Shown: positions 11,218 to 28,400 of the stretch, piece by piece
How the letters are laid out: each line of letters begins with the position of its first letter
Numbering within the stretch: position 1 is the stretch's first letter
Notes under the pieces: model-generated
What the model was told of the DNA's origin: nothing
Database searches by the model: none
What the model saw: only the letters and a program-made list of their open reading frames with translations
Assembly (NCBI GenBank): GCA_032622095.1
Contig: CP136061.1
Span: 258,014,077-258,078,076 of the forward strand
Length of the DNA stretch: 64,000 nt
Direction: 5' to 3'
From: Siphonodentalium dalli
Lineage: Eukaryota > Mollusca > Scaphopoda > Gadilida > Siphonodentaliidae
Made by a program: the position numbers and the translations under genes

Positions 11218-11506
11218 CAAAGTTGATACATTTATGAAATAAGTGTACACAAACTTTAATTCTCCCCTGACAATTAACGTTGAATAGGTCACCACTTTTG
11301 TGATACAAAATAAATTACAAATTTTCCACAAGTTGTGATGTTACCAATGTTAAGTAAACTTGAAATAAAGTTACACAGGTTGGGGATAATTGTGATAAAG
11401 TAACCCAGGTGATGTAAATATCACAATATGTCTGACACATTGTGTGCACTATAAATTGAGCGTGAAAGTGACTGAGGGAAATACCTATCAGTTCAGAAAG
11501 TGCTCA
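11218..11506. other. spacer between transposon and satellite
   Basis: AT-rich unique-looking sequence with a loosely repeated GTTACNNAGGT-like phrase near 11365-11410. The first satellite-like words (GGAAATAGGTTTACAATCGACCTAGG) appear at about 11520, so the array edge is gradual and the first monomer is diverged. Confidence 0.5.
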
Positions 11507-11682
11507 ACATATCCTCACGGAAATAGGTTTACAATCGACCTAGGTTCATATATCCAGGGCGGAAATATGTTCACAATCAACCTATAATATTCTCATAGGT
11601 TCATATATCCTGGGCGGAAATATGTTCATAATCAACCTATAATATTATCATAGGTTCATATATCCTGGGCGGAAATATGTTC

Positions 11683-12180
11683 ATATCAACCTATAATATT
11701 CTCATATGTTTATATATCCTGGGCGGAAATATGTTCATAATCGACGTATAACATTCTCATAGGTTCATATATCATGGGCGGAAATATGTTCATAATCAAC
11801 CTATAATATTCTCATATGTTCATATATCCTGGGCGGAAATATGTTCATATCAACCTACAATATTCTCATATGTTCATATATCCTGGGCGGAAATATGTTC
11901 ATAATCGACCTATAATATTCTCAAAGGTTCATATATCATGGGCGGAAATAGGTTCATAATCGACCTATAATATTCTCATAGCTTCATATATCCTGTGCGG
12001 AAACATGTTCAAAATCAACCAATACTATTCTCATAGGTTCATATATCCTGGGCGGAAATATGTTCATATCAACCTACAATATTCTCATAGCTTCATATAT
12101 CCTGTGCGGAAACATGTTCAAAATCAACCAATACTATTCTCATAGCTTCATATATCCTGTGCTGAAACATGTTCAAAATC
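11683..12180. repeat. satellite subfamily block at the left edge
   Basis: This block is marked by GCTTCATATATCCTGTGCGG, AACATGTTCAAAATCAACC and CCAATACTATTCTC. The same order of variants recurs at about 31847-32345, some 20 kb away, although these variants are rare elsewhere in the array. Confidence 0.7.
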
Positions 12181-12329
12181 AACCTATAATATTCTCATAT
12201 GTTCATATATCCTGGGCGGAAATATGTTCATAATCGACGTATAACATTCTCATAGGTTCACATATCATGGGCGGAAATAGGTTCATAATCAACCTATAAT
12301 ATTCTCATATGTTCTTATATCCTGGGCGG

Positions 12330-15300
12330 AAATAGGTTAATAATCAACCTATAATATTATCATATGTTCATATATCCTGGGAGGAAATATGTTCATAATC
12401 GACATATAATATTCTCATAGGTTCATATATCCTGGGCGGAAATATGTTCATAATCAACATATAATATTCTCATATGTTCTTATATCCTGGGCGGAAATAG
12501 GTTAATAATCAACCTATAATATTATCATATGTTCATATATCCTGGGAGGAAATATGTTCATAATCGACATATAATATTCTCATAGGTTCATATATCCTGG
12601 GCGGAAATATGTTCATAATCAACCTATAATATTCTCATATGTTCATATATCCTGGGCGGAAATATGTTCATAATCGACATATAATATTCTCATAGGTTCA
12701 TATATCCAGGGCGGAAATATGTTCATAATCAACCTATACTATTCTCATAGGTTCAAATATCCTGGGCGGAAATATGTTCTTAATCAACCTATAACATTCT
12801 CATATGTTCATATATCCTGGGCGGAAATATGTTCATATCAACCTATAATATTATCATAGGTTCATATATTCTGGGCGGAATATGTTCATAATCAACCTAT
12901 AATAGTATCATATGTTCATATATCCTGGGAGGAAATATGTTCATAATCGACATATAATATTCTCATAGGTTCATATATCCTGGGCGGAAATATGTTCATA
13001 ATCAACCTATAATATTCTCATATGTTCATATATCCTGGGCGGAAATATGTTCATAATCGACATATAATATTCTCATAGGTTCATATATCCAGGGCGGAAA
13101 TATGTTCATAATCAACATATACTATTCTCATAGGTTCATATATCCTGGGCGGAAATATGTTCATAATCAACCAATAACATTCTCATATGTTCATATATCC
13201 TGGGCTGAAATATGTTCATATCAACCTATAATATTATCATAGGTTCATATATTCTGGGCGGAATATGTTCATAATCAACCTATAATAGTATCACATGTTC
13301 ATATATCCTGGGCGGAAATAGGTTCATAATCGACATATAATATTCTCATAGGTTCATATATCCTGGGCCGAAATATGTTCATAATCAACCTATAACATTC
13401 TCATATGTTCATATATCCTGGGCGGAAATATGTTCATATCAACCTATAATATTATCATAGGTTCATATATTCTGGGCGGAATATGTTCATAATCAACCTA
13501 TAATAGTATCATATGTTCATATATCCTGGGCGGAAATAGGTTCATAATCGACATATAATATTCTCATATGTTCATATATCCTGGGCGGAAATATGTCATA
13601 ATCGACCTAAAATATTCTCATATGTTCATATATCATGGGCGAAATATGTTCATAATCAACCTATAATATTCTCTTATGTTCATATATCCTGGGCGGAAAT
13701 ATGTTCATAATCGACCTATAATATTATCATAGGTTCATATATCCTGGGCGGAAATATGTTCATAATCGACCTATAATATTCTCATATGTTCATATATCAT
13801 GGGCGAAATATGTTCATAATCAACCTATAATATTCTCTTATGTTCATATATCCTGGGCGGAAATATGTTCATAATCGACCTATAATATTATCATAGGTTC
13901 ATATATCCTGGGCGGAAATATGTTCATAATCGACCTATAATATTCTCATATGTTCATATATCATGGGCGGAAATATGTTCGTAATCGACCTATAATATTC
14001 CCATATGTTCATATATCATGGGCGAAATATGTTCATAATCAACCTATAATATTATCATAGGTTCATATATCCTGGGCGGAAATATGTTCATAATCGACCT
14101 ATAATATTATCATATGTTCATATATCATGGGCGAAATATGTTCATAATCAACCTATAATATTCGCTTATGTTCATATATCCTGGGCGGAAATATGTTCAT
14201 AATCGACCTATAATATTATCATAGGTTCATATATTCTGGGCTGAAATATGTTCATATTCAACCTATAATAGTATCATATGTTCATATATCCTGGGCGGAA
14301 ATAGGTTCATAATCGACATATAATATTCTCATATGTTCATATATCCTGGGCGGAAATAGGTTCATAATCGACCTATAATATTCTCATAGGTTCATATATA
14401 CCGGGCGGAAATATGTTCATAATCAACATATAATATTCTCATAGGTTCATATTCAACCTATAATATTCTCATATGTTCATATATCCTGGGCGGAAATATG
14501 TTCATAATCGACATATAATATTATAATATGTTCATATATCCTGGGCGGAAATATGTTCAAAATCAACCTATAATAGTATCATATGTTCATATATCATGAG
14601 CGGAAATAGGTTAATAATCAACTTATAATATTCTCATAGGTTCATATATCCTGAGCGGAAATATGTTCATAATCAACCTATAATATTCTCATAGGTTCAT
14701 ATATCCCGGGCGGAAATATGTTCATAATCAACCTATAATATTCTCATAGGTTCATATATCCCGGGCGGAAATATGTTCATAATCGACATATAATATTCTC
14801 ATAGGTTCATATATCCAGGGCGGAAATATGTTCATAATCGACATATAATATTCTCATAGGTTCATATATCCTGGGCGGAAATATGTTCATAATCGACCTA
14901 TAATATTCTTATAGGTTCATATATCCTGGGCGGAAATATGTTCATAATCGACCTAAAATATTATCATAGGTTCATATATCCTGGGCGGAAATATGTTCAT
15001 AATCGACATATAATATTCTCATAGGTTCAAATATCCTGGGCGGAAATATGTTCATAATCGACCTATAATATTCTCATAGGTTCATATATCCTGGGCGGAA
15101 ATATGTTCATAATCAACCTATAATATTCTCATATGTTCAAATATCCTGGGCGGAAATATGTTCATAATCGACATATAATATTCTTATATGTTCATATATC
15201 CTAGGCGGAAATATGTTCATAATCACCCTATACTATTCTCATAGGTTCATATATCCTTGGCCGAATTATGTTCATAATCAACCTATAATATTCTCATATG

Positions 15301-15900
15301 TTCATAATCAACCTATAATATTCTCATATGTTCTTATATCCTGGGCGGAAATAGGTTCATAATCGACCTATAATATTCTCATATGTTCATATATCATGGA
15401 CGGAAATAGGTTCATAATCGACCTATAATATTCTCATATGTTCATATATCCAGGGCGGAAATATGTTCATACTCGACCTATAATAATATCATATGTTCAT
15501 ATATCATGGGCGGAAATAGGTTCATAATCGACATATAATATTCTCATAGGTTCATATATCCTGGGCGGATATATGTCATAATCAATCTATAATATTATCA
15601 TATGTTCATATATCCTGGGCGGAAATATGTCATAATCGACATATAATATTCTCATAGGTTCATAATCAACCTATAATATTCTCATATGTTTATATATCCT
15701 GGGCGGAAATATGTTCATAATCGACCTATAATAATCTCATATGTTCATATATCCTGGCCGGAAATAGGTTCATAATCAACCTATAATATTCTCATATGTT
15801 CATATATCCTGGGCGGAAATATGTTCATAATCGACATATAATATTCTAATAGGTTCATATATCATGGGCGGAAATATGTTCATACTCGACCTATAATATT
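12330..15900. repeat. satellite internal block, copy 1 of a multi-kb duplication
   Basis: The order of variant monomers here recurs at about 17755-21150. The rare word TATATTCTGGGCGGAATATG at 12862, for example, has a partner at 18121 (offset 5259). The offset is 5426 at the left end of the block and 5208 at 15560, so the two copies differ by losses or gains of whole monomers (about 165-167 bp = three monomers in one case). Confidence 0.75.
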
Positions 15901-17754
15901 CTCATAGGTTCATATATCCTGGCCGGAAATAGGTTCATACTCGACCTACAATATTCTCATAGGTTCATATATCATGGGCGGAAATATGTTCATAATCAAC
16001 CTATAATAGTATCATATGTTCATATATCCTGTGCGGAAATATGTTCATAATCACCCTATAATAGTATCATAGGTTCATATATCCTGTGCGGAAATATGTT
16101 CATAATCACCCTATAATAATCTCATATGTTCACATATCATGGGCGGAAATAGGTTCACAATCAACCTATAATATTCTCATATGTTCATATATCCTGGGCC
16201 AAATTATGTTCATAATCAACCTATAATATTCCCATAGGTTCATACATCCTGGGCGGAAATATGCCATAATCGACATATAATATTCTAATAGGTTCATATA
16301 TACTGGGCGGAAATATGTTCATAATCAACATATAATATTCTCATAGGTTCATAATCAACCTATAATATTCTCATATGTTTATATATCCTGGGCAGAAATA
16401 TGTTCATAATCGACATATAATATTCTCATAGGTTCATAATCAACATATAATATTCTCATAGGTTCATATATCCTTGTCGGAAATATGTTCATAATCAACC
16501 TATAATATTCTAATAGGTTCATATATCATGGGCGGAAATATGTTCATACTCGACCTATAATATTCTCATAGGTTCATATATCCTGGCCGGAAATAGGTTC
16601 ATACTCGACCTACAATATTCTCATAGGTTCATATATCATGGGCGGAAATATGTTCATAATCAACCTATAATAGTATCATAGGTTCATATATCCTGTGCGG
16701 AAATATGTTCATAATCACCCTATAATAATCTCATATGTTCACATATCATGGGCGGAAATAGGTTCACAATCAACCTATAATATTCTCATATGTTCATATA
16801 TCCTGGGCCAAATTATGTTCACAATCAACCTATAATATTCCCATAGGTTCATACATCCTGGGCGGAAATATGCCATAATCGACATATAATATTCTAATAG
16901 GTTCATATATACTGGGCGGAAATATGTTCATAATCAACATATAATATTCTCATAGGTTCATAATCAACCTATAATATTCTCATATGTTCATATATCCTTG
17001 TCGGAAATATGTTCATAATCAACCTATAATATTCTAATAGGTTCATATATCATGGGCGGAAATATGTTCATACTCGACCTATAATATTCTCATAGGTTCA
17101 TATATCCTGGCCGGAAATAGGTTCATACTCGACCTACAATATTCTCATAGGTTCATACATCCTGGGCGGAAATATGCCATAATCGACATATAATATTCTA
17201 ATAGGTTCATATATACTGGGCGGAAATATGTTCATAATCAACATATAATATTCTCATAGGTTCATAATCAACCTATAATATTCTCATATGTTCAAATATC
17301 CTGAGCGGAAATATGTTCATAATCGACTTATAATATGATCATAGGTTCATATACCCTGAGCGGAAATATGTTCATAATCAACCTATAATATTCTTATATG
17401 TTCATATATCCTAGGCGGAAATATGTTCATAATCGACATATAATATTCTCATAGGTTCATGTATCCATATATATTCATAATTAACCTATAATATTCTCAT
17501 AGGTTCATATATCCTGGGCCGAAATATGTTCATAATCAACTTATAATATTCTCATAGGTTCATATATCCTTAGCCGAATTATGTTCATAATCAACCTATA
17601 ATATTCTCATATGTTCATAATCAACCTATAATATCCTGGGCCGAAATATGTTCATAATCAACTTATAATATTTTCATAGGTTCATATATCCTGAGCGGAA
17701 ATATGTTCATAATCAACCTATAATATTCTCATAGGTTCATATATCCTGGGCGGA

Positions 17755-20700
17755 AATAGGTTAATAATCAACCTATAATATTATCATATGTTCATATATC
17801 CTGGGAGGAAATATGTTCATAATCGACATATAATATTCTCATAGGTTCATATATCCTGGACGGAAATATGTTCATAATCAACATATAATATTCTCATATG
17901 TTCTTATATCCTGGGCGGAAATAGGTTAATAATCGACATATAATATTCTCATAGGTTCATATATCCAGGGCGGAAATATGTTCATAATCAACCTATACTA
18001 TTCTCATAGGTTCAAATATCCTGGGCGGAAATATGTTCTTAATCAACCTATAACATTCTCATATGTTCATATATCCTGGGCGGAAATATGTTCATATCAA
18101 CCTATAATATTATCATAGGTTCATATATTCTGGGCGGAATATGTTCATAATCAACCTATAATAGTATCATATGTTCATATATCCTGGGAGGAAATATGTT
18201 CATAATCGACATATAATATTCTCATAGGTTCATATATCCTGGGCGGAAATATGTTCATAATCAACCTATAATATTCTCATATGTTCATATATCCTGGGCG
18301 GAAATATGTTCATAATCGACATATAATATTCTCATAGGTTCATATATCCAGGGCGGAAATATGTTCATAATCAACATATACTATTCTCATAGGTTCATAT
18401 ATCCTGGGCGGAAATATGTTCATAATCAACCAATAACATTCTCATATGTTCATATATCCTGGGCTGAAATATGTTCATATCAACCTATAATATTATCATA
18501 GGTTCATATATTCTGGGCGGAATATGTTCATAATCAACCTATAATAGTATCACATGTTCATATATCCTGGGCGGAAATAGGTTCATAATCGACATATAAT
18601 ATTCTCAAAGGTTCATATATCCTGGGCCGAAATATGTTCATAATCAACCTATAACATTCTCATATGTTCATATATCCTGGGCGGAAATATGTTCATATCA
18701 ACCTATAATATTATCATAGGTTCATATATTCTGGGCGGAATATGTTCATAATCAACCTATAATAGTATCATATGTTCATATATCCTGGGCGGAAATAGGT
18801 TCATAATCGACATATAATATTCTCATATGTTCATATATCCTGGGCGGAAATATGTCATAATCGACCTAAAATATTCTCATATGTTCATATATCATGGGCG
18901 AAATATGTTCATAATCAACCTATAATATTTTCTTATGTTCATATATCCTGGGCGGAAATATGTTCATAATCGACCTATAATATTATCATAGGTTCATATA
19001 TCCTGGGCGGAAATATGTTCATAATCGACCTATAATATTCTCATATGTTCATATATCATGGGCGAAATATGTTCATAATCAACCTATAATATTCTCTTAT
19101 GTTCATATATCCTGGGCGGAAATATGTTCATAATCGACCTATAATATTATCATAGGTTCATATATCCTGGGCGGAAATATGTTCATAATCGACCTATAAT
19201 ATTCTCATATGTTCATATATCATGGGCGGAAATATGTTCATAATCGACCTATAATATTCCCATATGTTCATATATCATGGGCGAAATATGTTCATAATCA
19301 ACCTATAATATTATCATAGGTTCATATATCCTGGGCGGAAATATGTTCATAATCGACCTATAATATTATCATATGTTCATATATCATGGGCGAAATATGT
19401 TCATAATCAACCTATAATATTCGCTTATGTTCATATATCCTGGGCGGAAATATGTTCATAATCGACAAATAATATTATCATAGGTTCATATATTCTGGGC
19501 GGAAATATGTTCATATTCAACCTATAATAGTATCATATGTTCATATATCCTGGGCGGAAATATGTTCATAATCGACATATAATATTCTCATATGTTCATA
19601 TATCCTGGGCGGAAATAGGTTCATAATCGACCTATAATATTCTCATAGGTTCATATATACCGGGCGGAAATATGTTCATAATCAACATATAATATTCTCA
19701 TAGGTTCATATTCAACCTATAATATTCTCATATGTTCATATATCCTGGGCGGAAATATGTTCATAATCGACATATAATATTATAATATGTTCATATATCC
19801 TGGGCGGAAATATGTTCAAAATCAACCTATAATAGTATCATATGTTCATATATCATGAGCGGAAATAGGTTAATAATCAACTTATAATATTCTCATAGGT
19901 TCATATATCCTGGGCGGAAATAGTTTCCTAATCGACCTATAATATTCTCATAGGTTCATATATCCCGGGCGGAAATATGTTCATAATCGACATATAATAT
20001 TCTCATAGGTTCATATATCCAGGGCGGAAATATGTTCATAATCGACATATAATATTCTCATAGGTTCATATATCCTGGGCGGAAATATGTTCATAATCGA
20101 CCTATAATATTCTTATAGGTTCATATATCCTGGGCGGAAATATGTTCATTATCGACCTAAAATATTATCATAGGTTCATATATCCTGGGCGGAAATATGT
20201 TCATAATCAACCTATAATATTCTCATATGTTAAAATATCCTGGGAGGAAATATGTTCATAATCGACATATAATATTCTCATAGGTTCATATATCCTGGGC
20301 GGAAATATGTTCATAATCAACCTATAATATTCTCATATGTTCAAATATCCTGGGCGGAAATATGTTCATAATCGACATATAATATTCTTATATGTTCATA
20401 TATCCTATGCGGAAATATGTTCATAATCACCCTATACTATTCTCATAGGTTCATATATCCTTGGCCGAATTATGTTCATAATCAACCTATAATATTCTCA
20501 TATGTTCATAATCAACCTATAATATTCTCATATGTTCTTATATCCTGGGCGGAAATAGTTTCCTAATCGACCTATAATATTCTCATATGTTCATATATCA
20601 TGGACGGAAATAGGTTCATAATCGACCTATAATATTCTCATATGTTCATATATCCAGGGCGGAAATATGTTCATACTCGACCTATAATAATATCATATGT

Positions 20701-21150
20701 TCATATATCATGGGCGGAAATAGGTTCATAATCGACATATAATATTCTCATAGGTTCATATATCCTGGGCGGATATATGTCATAATCAATCTATAATATT
20801 ATCATATGTTCATATATCCTGGGCGGAAATATGTCATAATCGACATATAATATTCTCATAGGTTCATAATCAACCTATAATATTCTCATATGTTTATATA
20901 TCCTGGGCGGAAATATGTTCATAATCGACCTATAATAATCTCATATGTTCATATATCCTGGCCGGAAATAGGTTCATAATCAACCTATAATATTCTCATA
21001 TGTTCATATATCCTGGGCGGAAATATGTTCATAATCGACATATAATATTCTAATAGGTTCATATATCATGGGCGGAAATATGTTCATACTCGACCTATAA
21101 TATTCTCATAGGTTCATATATCCTGGCCGGAAATAGGTTCATACTCGACC
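17755..21150. repeat. satellite internal block, copy 2 of a multi-kb duplication
   Basis: Partner of 12330-15900, with the same succession of variant monomers and few substitutions. It is the largest internal duplication I could follow by eye. Confidence 0.75.
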
Positions 21151-24100
21151 TACAATATTCTCATAGGTTCATATATCATGGGCGGAAATATGTTCATAAT
21201 CAACCTATAATAGTATCATATGTTCATATATCCTGTGCGGAAATATGTTCATAATCACCCAATACTATTCTCATAGGTTCATATATCCTTAGCCGAATTA
21301 TGTTCATAATCACCCTATAATAATCTCATATGTTCACATATCATGGGCGGAAATAGGTTCACAATCAACCTATAATATTCTCATATGTTCATATATCCTG
21401 GGCCAAATTATGTTCATAATCAACCTATAATATTCCCATAGGTTCATACATCCTGGGCGGAAATATGCCATAATCGACATATAATATTCTAATAGGTTCA
21501 TATATACTGGGCGGAAATATGTTCATAATCAACATATAATATTCTCATAGGTTCATAATCAACCTATAATATTCTCATATGTTCATATATCCTTGTCGGA
21601 AATATGTTCATAATCAACCTATAATATTCTCATATGTTCATATATCCTTGTCGGAAATATGTTCATAATCAACCTATAATATTCTCATAGGTTCATATAC
21701 CCTGAGCGGAAATATGTTCATAATCAACCTATAATATTCTTATATGTTCATATATCCTAGGCGGAAATATATTCATAATCAACCTATAATATTCTCATAG
21801 GTTCATATATCCTGGGCCGAAATATGTTCATAATCAACTTATAATATTCTCATAGGTTCATATATCCTTAGCCGAATTATGTTCATAATCAACCTATAAT
21901 ATTCTCATATGTTCATAATCAACCTATAATATTCTCATATGTTCATATATCCTGGGCGGAAATAGTTTCCTAATCGACCTATAATATTCACATATGTTCA
22001 TATATCATGGGCGGAAATATGTTCATAAAAAACGACCTATAATATTTTCATAGGTTCATATATCTTGGGCGGAATATATTCATAATCGACAGATAATAGT
22101 CTCATATGTTCATATATCCTTGGCGGAAATGTGTTCACAATCGACATATAATATTCTCATATGTTCATATATCCTTGGCGGAAATATGTTCATATCAACC
22201 TACAATATTCTCATATGTTCATATATCCTGGGCGGAAATATGTTCATAATCGACCTATAATATTCTCATAGGTTCATATATCATGGGCGGAAATAGGTTC
22301 ATCATCGACCTATAATATTCTCATAGCTTCATATATCCTGTGCGGAAATATGTTCATAATCGACCTATAATATTCTCATAGCTTCATATATCCTGGGCGG
22401 AAATAGTTTCCTAATCAACCTATAATATTCTCATATGTTCATATATCCTGGGCGGAAATATGTTCATAATCAACATATAATATTCTCAAAGGTTCATAAT
22501 CAACCTATAATATTCTCATATGTTCATAATCAACCTATAATATTATCATAGGTTCATATATCCTGGGCGGAAATATGTTCATAATCAACATATAATATTC
22601 TCATAGGTTCATATATCCTGTGCGGAAATAGTTTCATAATCAACCTATAATATTCTCATAGGTTCATAATCAACCTATAATATTATCATAGGTTCATATA
22701 TCCTGGGCGGAAATATGTTCATAATCGACATATAATATTCTCATATGTTCATAATCGACCTATAATATTCTCATATGTTAAAATATCCTGGGAGGAAATA
22801 TGTTCATAATCGACATATAATATTCTCATAGGTTCATATATCCTGGGCGGAAATATGTTCATAATCAACCTATAATATTCTCATATGTTCAAATATCCTG
22901 GGCGGAAATATGTTCATAATCGACATATAATATTCTTATATGTTCATATATCCTATGCGGAAATATGTTCATAATCACCCTATACTATTCTCATAGGTTC
23001 ATATATCCTTGGCCGAATTATGTTCATAATCAACCTATAATATTCTCATATGTTCATAATCAACCTATAATATTCTCATATGTTCTTATATCCTGGGCGG
23101 AAATAGTTTCCTAATCGACCTATAATATTCTCATATGTTCATATATCATGGACGGAAATAGGTTCATAATCGACCTATAATATTCTCATATGTTCATATA
23201 TCATGGACGGAAATAGGTTCATAATCGACCTATAATATTCTCATATGTTCATATATCCAGGGCGGAAATATGTTCATACTCGACCTATAATAATATCATA
23301 TGTTCATATATCATGGGCGGAAATAGGTTCATAATCGACATATAATATTCTCATAGGTTCATATATCCTGGGCGGATATATGTCATAATCAATCTATAAT
23401 ATTATCATATGTTCATATATCCTGGGCGGAAATATGTCATAATCGACATATAATATTCTCATAGGTTCATAATCAACCTATAATATTCTCATATGTTTAT
23501 ATATCCTGGGCGGAAATATGTTCATAATCGACCTATAATAATCTCATATGTTCATATATCCTGGCCGGAAATAGGTTCATAATCAACCTATAATATTCTC
23601 ATATGTTCATATATCCTGGGCGGAAATATGTTCATAATCGACATATAATATTCTAATAGGTTCATATATCATGGGCGGAAATATGTTCATACTCGACCTA
23701 TAATATTCTCATAGGTTCATATATCCTGGCCGGAAATAGGTTCATACTCGACCTACAATATTCTCATAGGTTCATATATCATGGGCGGAAATATGTTCAT
23801 AATCAACCTATAATAGTATCATATGTTCATATATCCTGTGCGGAAATATGTTCATAATCACCCAATACTATTCTCATAGGTTCATATATCCTTAGCCGAA
23901 TTATGTTCATAATCACCCTATAATAATCTCATATGTTCACATATCATGGGCGGAAATAGGTTCACAATCAACCTATAATATTCTCATATGTTCATATATC
24001 CTGGGCCAAATTATGTTCATAATCAACCTATAATATTCCCATAGGTTCATACATCCTGGGCGGAAATATGCCATAATCGACATATAATATTCTAATAGGT

Positions 24101-25400
24101 TCATATATACTGGGCGGAAATATGTTCATAATCAACATATAATATTCTCATAGGTTCATAATCAACCTATAATATTCTCATATGTTCATATATCCTTGTC
24201 GGAAATATGTTCATAATCAACCTATAATATTCTCATATGTTCAAATATCCTGAGCGGAAATATGTTCATAATCGACTTATAATATGATCATAGGTTCATA
24301 TACCCTGAGCGGAAATATGTTCATAATCAACCTATAATATTCTTATATGTTCATATATCCTAGGCGGAAATATGTTCATAATCGACATATAATATTCTCA
24401 TAGGTTCATGTATCCTGGGCGGAAATATATTCATAATCAACCTATAATATTCTCATAGGTTCATATATCCTGGGCCGAAATATGTTCATAATCAACTTAT
24501 AATATTCTCATAGGTTCATATATCCTTAGCCGAATTATGTTCATAATCAACCTATAATATTCTCATATGTTCATAATCAACCTATAATATTCTCATATGT
24601 TCATATATCCTGGGCGGAAATAGTTTCCTAATCGACCTATAATATTCACATATGTTCATATATCATGGGCGGAAATATGTTCATAAAAAACGACCTATAA
24701 TATTTTCATAGGTTCATATATCTTGGGCGGAATATATTCATAATCGACAGATAATAGTCTCATATGTTCATATATCCTTGGCGGAAATGTGTTCACAATC
24801 GACATATAATATTCTCATATGTTCATATATCCTTGGCGGAAATATGTTCATATCAACCTACAATATTCTCATATGTTCATATATCCTGGGCGGAAATATG
24901 TTCATAATCGACCTATAATATTCTCATAGGTTCATATATCATGGGCGGAAATAGGTTCATCATCGACCTATAATATTCTCATAGCTTCATATATCCTGGG
25001 CCGAAATAGTTTCCTAATCAACCTATAATATTCTCATATGTTCATATATCCTGGGCGGAAATATGTTCATAATCAACATATAATATTCTCATAGGTTCAT
25101 AATCAACCTATAATATTCTCATATGTTCATAATCAACCTATAATATTATCATAGGTTCATATATCCTGGGCGGAAATATGTTCATAATCAACATATAATA
25201 TTCTCATAGGTTCATATATCCTGTGCGGAAATAGTTTCATAATCAACCTATAATATTCTCATAGGTTCATAATCAACCTATAATATTATCATAGGTTCAT
25301 ATATCCTGGGCGGAAATATGTTCATAATCGACATATAATATTCTCATATGTTCATAATCGACCTATAATATTCTCATATGTTCACATATCATGGGCGGAA
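20220..25400. repeat. tandem 2.6-kb higher-order duplication inside the satellite
   Basis: Two adjacent blocks of about 2.6 kb. TATGTTAAAATATCCTGGGA occurs at 20226 and 22778, GGATATATGTCATAATCAAT at 20768 and 23370 (offset 2602), and the rare ATAAAAAACGACC at 22025 and 24683 (offset 2658). A third partial copy continues from about 26990. Confidence 0.75.
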
Positions 25401-28400
25401 ATAGGTTAATAATCAACCTATAATATTCTCATAGGTTCATATATCCTGGGCGGAAATAGGTTAATAATCGACATATAATAGTATCATAGGTTCATATATC
25501 CTGTGCGGAGATATGTTCATAATCAACCTATAATATTCTCATATGTTCAAATATCCTGAGCGGAAATATGTTCATAATCAACCTATAATATTCTCATAGG
25601 TTCATATATCCTGGGCGGAAATAGGTTAATAATCGACATATAATATTATCATAGGTTCATATATCCTGGGCGGAAATATGTTCATAATCAACATATAATA
25701 TTCTAATATGTTCATATATCCTGGGCGGAAATATGTTCATAATCGACATATAATATTCTCATAGGTTCATATATCCTGGGCGGAAATAGGTTAATAATCG
25801 ACATATAATATTATCATAGGTTCATATATCCTGGGCGGAAATATGTTCATAATCAACATATAATATTCTCATAGGTTCATAATCAACCTATAATATTCTC
25901 ATATGTTCATATATCCTGGGCGGAAATATGTTCATAATCAACATATAATATTCTCATAGGTTCATAATCAACCTATAATATTCGAAAATGTTCATATATC
26001 CTGTGCGGAGATATGTTCATAATCAACCTATAATATTCTCATATGTTCAAATATCCTGAGCGGAAATATGTTCATAATCACCTATTCTATTCTCATAGGT
26101 TCATATATCCTGGGCGGAAATATGTTCTTAATCAACCTATAACATTCTCATATGTTCATATATCCTGGGCGGAAATATGTTCATATCAACATATAATATT
26201 ATCATAGGTTCATATATTCTGGGCGGAATATGTTCATAATCAACCTATAATAGTATCATATGTTCATATATCCTGGGCGGAAATAGGTTCATAATCCACA
26301 TATAATATTCTCATAGGTTCATATATCCTGGGCGGAAATATGTTCATAATCAAACTATAACATTCTCATATGTTCATATATCCTGGGCGGAAATATGTTC
26401 ATATCAACCTATAATATTATCATAGGTTCATATATTCTGGGCGGAATATGTTCATAATCAACCTATAATAGTATCATATGTTCATATATCCTGGGCGGAA
26501 ATATGTTCATAATCGACCTATAATATTATCATAGGTTCATATATCCTGGGCGGAAATATGTTCATAATCGACCTATAATATTCTCATATGTTCATATATC
26601 ATGGGCGAAATATGTTCATAATCAACCTATAATATTATCATAGGTTCATATATCCTGGGCGGAAATAGGTTCATAATCGACATATAATATGTTCATATAT
26701 CCTGGGCGGAAATAGGTTCATAATCGACCTGTAATATTCGCATAGGTTCATATATACCGGGCGGAAATATGTTCATAATCAACATATAATATTCTCATAG
26801 GTTCATAATCAACATATAATATTCTCATAGGTTCATATATCCTGGGCGGAAATATGTTCATAATCGACCTATAATATTCTTATATATTCATATATCCTGG
26901 GCGGAAATATGTTCATTATCGACCTAAAATATTATCATAGGTTCATATATCCTGGGCGGAAATATGTTCATAATCAACCTATAATATTCTCATATGTTAA
27001 AATATCCTGGGAGGAAATATGTTCATAATCGACATATAATATTCTCATAGGTTCATATATCCTGGGCGGAAATATGTTCATAATCAACCTATAATATTCT
27101 CATATGTTCAAATATCCTGGGCGGAAATATGTTCATAATCGACATATAATATTCTTATATGTTCATATATCCTAGGCGGAAATATGTTCATAATCACCCT
27201 ATACTATTCTCATAGGTTCATATATCCTTGGCCGAATTATGTTCATAATCAACCTATAATATTCTCATATGTTCATAATCAACCTATAATATTCTCATAT
27301 GTTCTTATATCCTGGGCGGAAATAGTTTCCTAATCGACCTATAATATTCTCATAGGTTCATAATCAACCTATAATATTCTCATATGTTCTTATATCCTGG
27401 GCGGAAATAGTTTCCTAATCGACCTATAATATTCTCATAGGTTCATAATCAACCTATAATATTCTCATATGTTCATATATCATGGACGGAAATAGGTTCA
27501 TTATCGACCTATAATATTCTCATATGTTCATATATCCAGGGCGGAAATATGTTCATACTCGACCTATAATAATATCATATGTTCATATATCATGGGCGGA
27601 AATATGTTCATAATCGACATATAATATTATCATAGGTTCATATATCCTGGGCGGAAATATGTTCATAATCAACATATATTATTTTCATAGGTTCATATAT
27701 CCTGGGCGGATATATGTCATAATCAATCTATAATATTATCATATGTTCATATATCCTGGGCGGAAATATGTCATAATCGACATATAATATTCTCATAGGT
27801 TCATAATCAACCTATAATATTCTCATATGTTTATATATCCTGGGCGGAAATATGTTCATAATCGACCTATAATAATCTCATATGTTCATATATCCTGGCC
27901 GGAAATAGGTTCATAATCAACCTATAATATTCTCATATGTTCATATATCCTGGGCGGAAATATGTTCATAATCGACATATAATATTCTAATAGGTTCATA
28001 TATCATGGGCGGAAATATGTTCATACTCGACCTATAATATTCTCATAGGTTCATATATCCTGGCCGGAAATAGGTTCATACTCGACCTACAATATTCTCA
28101 TAGGTTCATATATCATGGGCGGAAATATGTTCATAATCAACCTATAATAGTATCATATGTTCATATATCCTGTGCGGAAATATGTTCATAATCACCCTAT
28201 AATAGTATCATAGGTTCATATATCCTGTGCGGAAATATGTTCATAATCACCCTATACTATTCTCATAGGTTCATATATCCTTAGCCGAATTATGTTCATA
28301 ATCACCCTATAATAATCTCATATGTTCACATATCATGGGCGGAAATAGGTTCACAATCAACCTATAATATTCTCATATGTTCATATATCCTGGGCCAAAT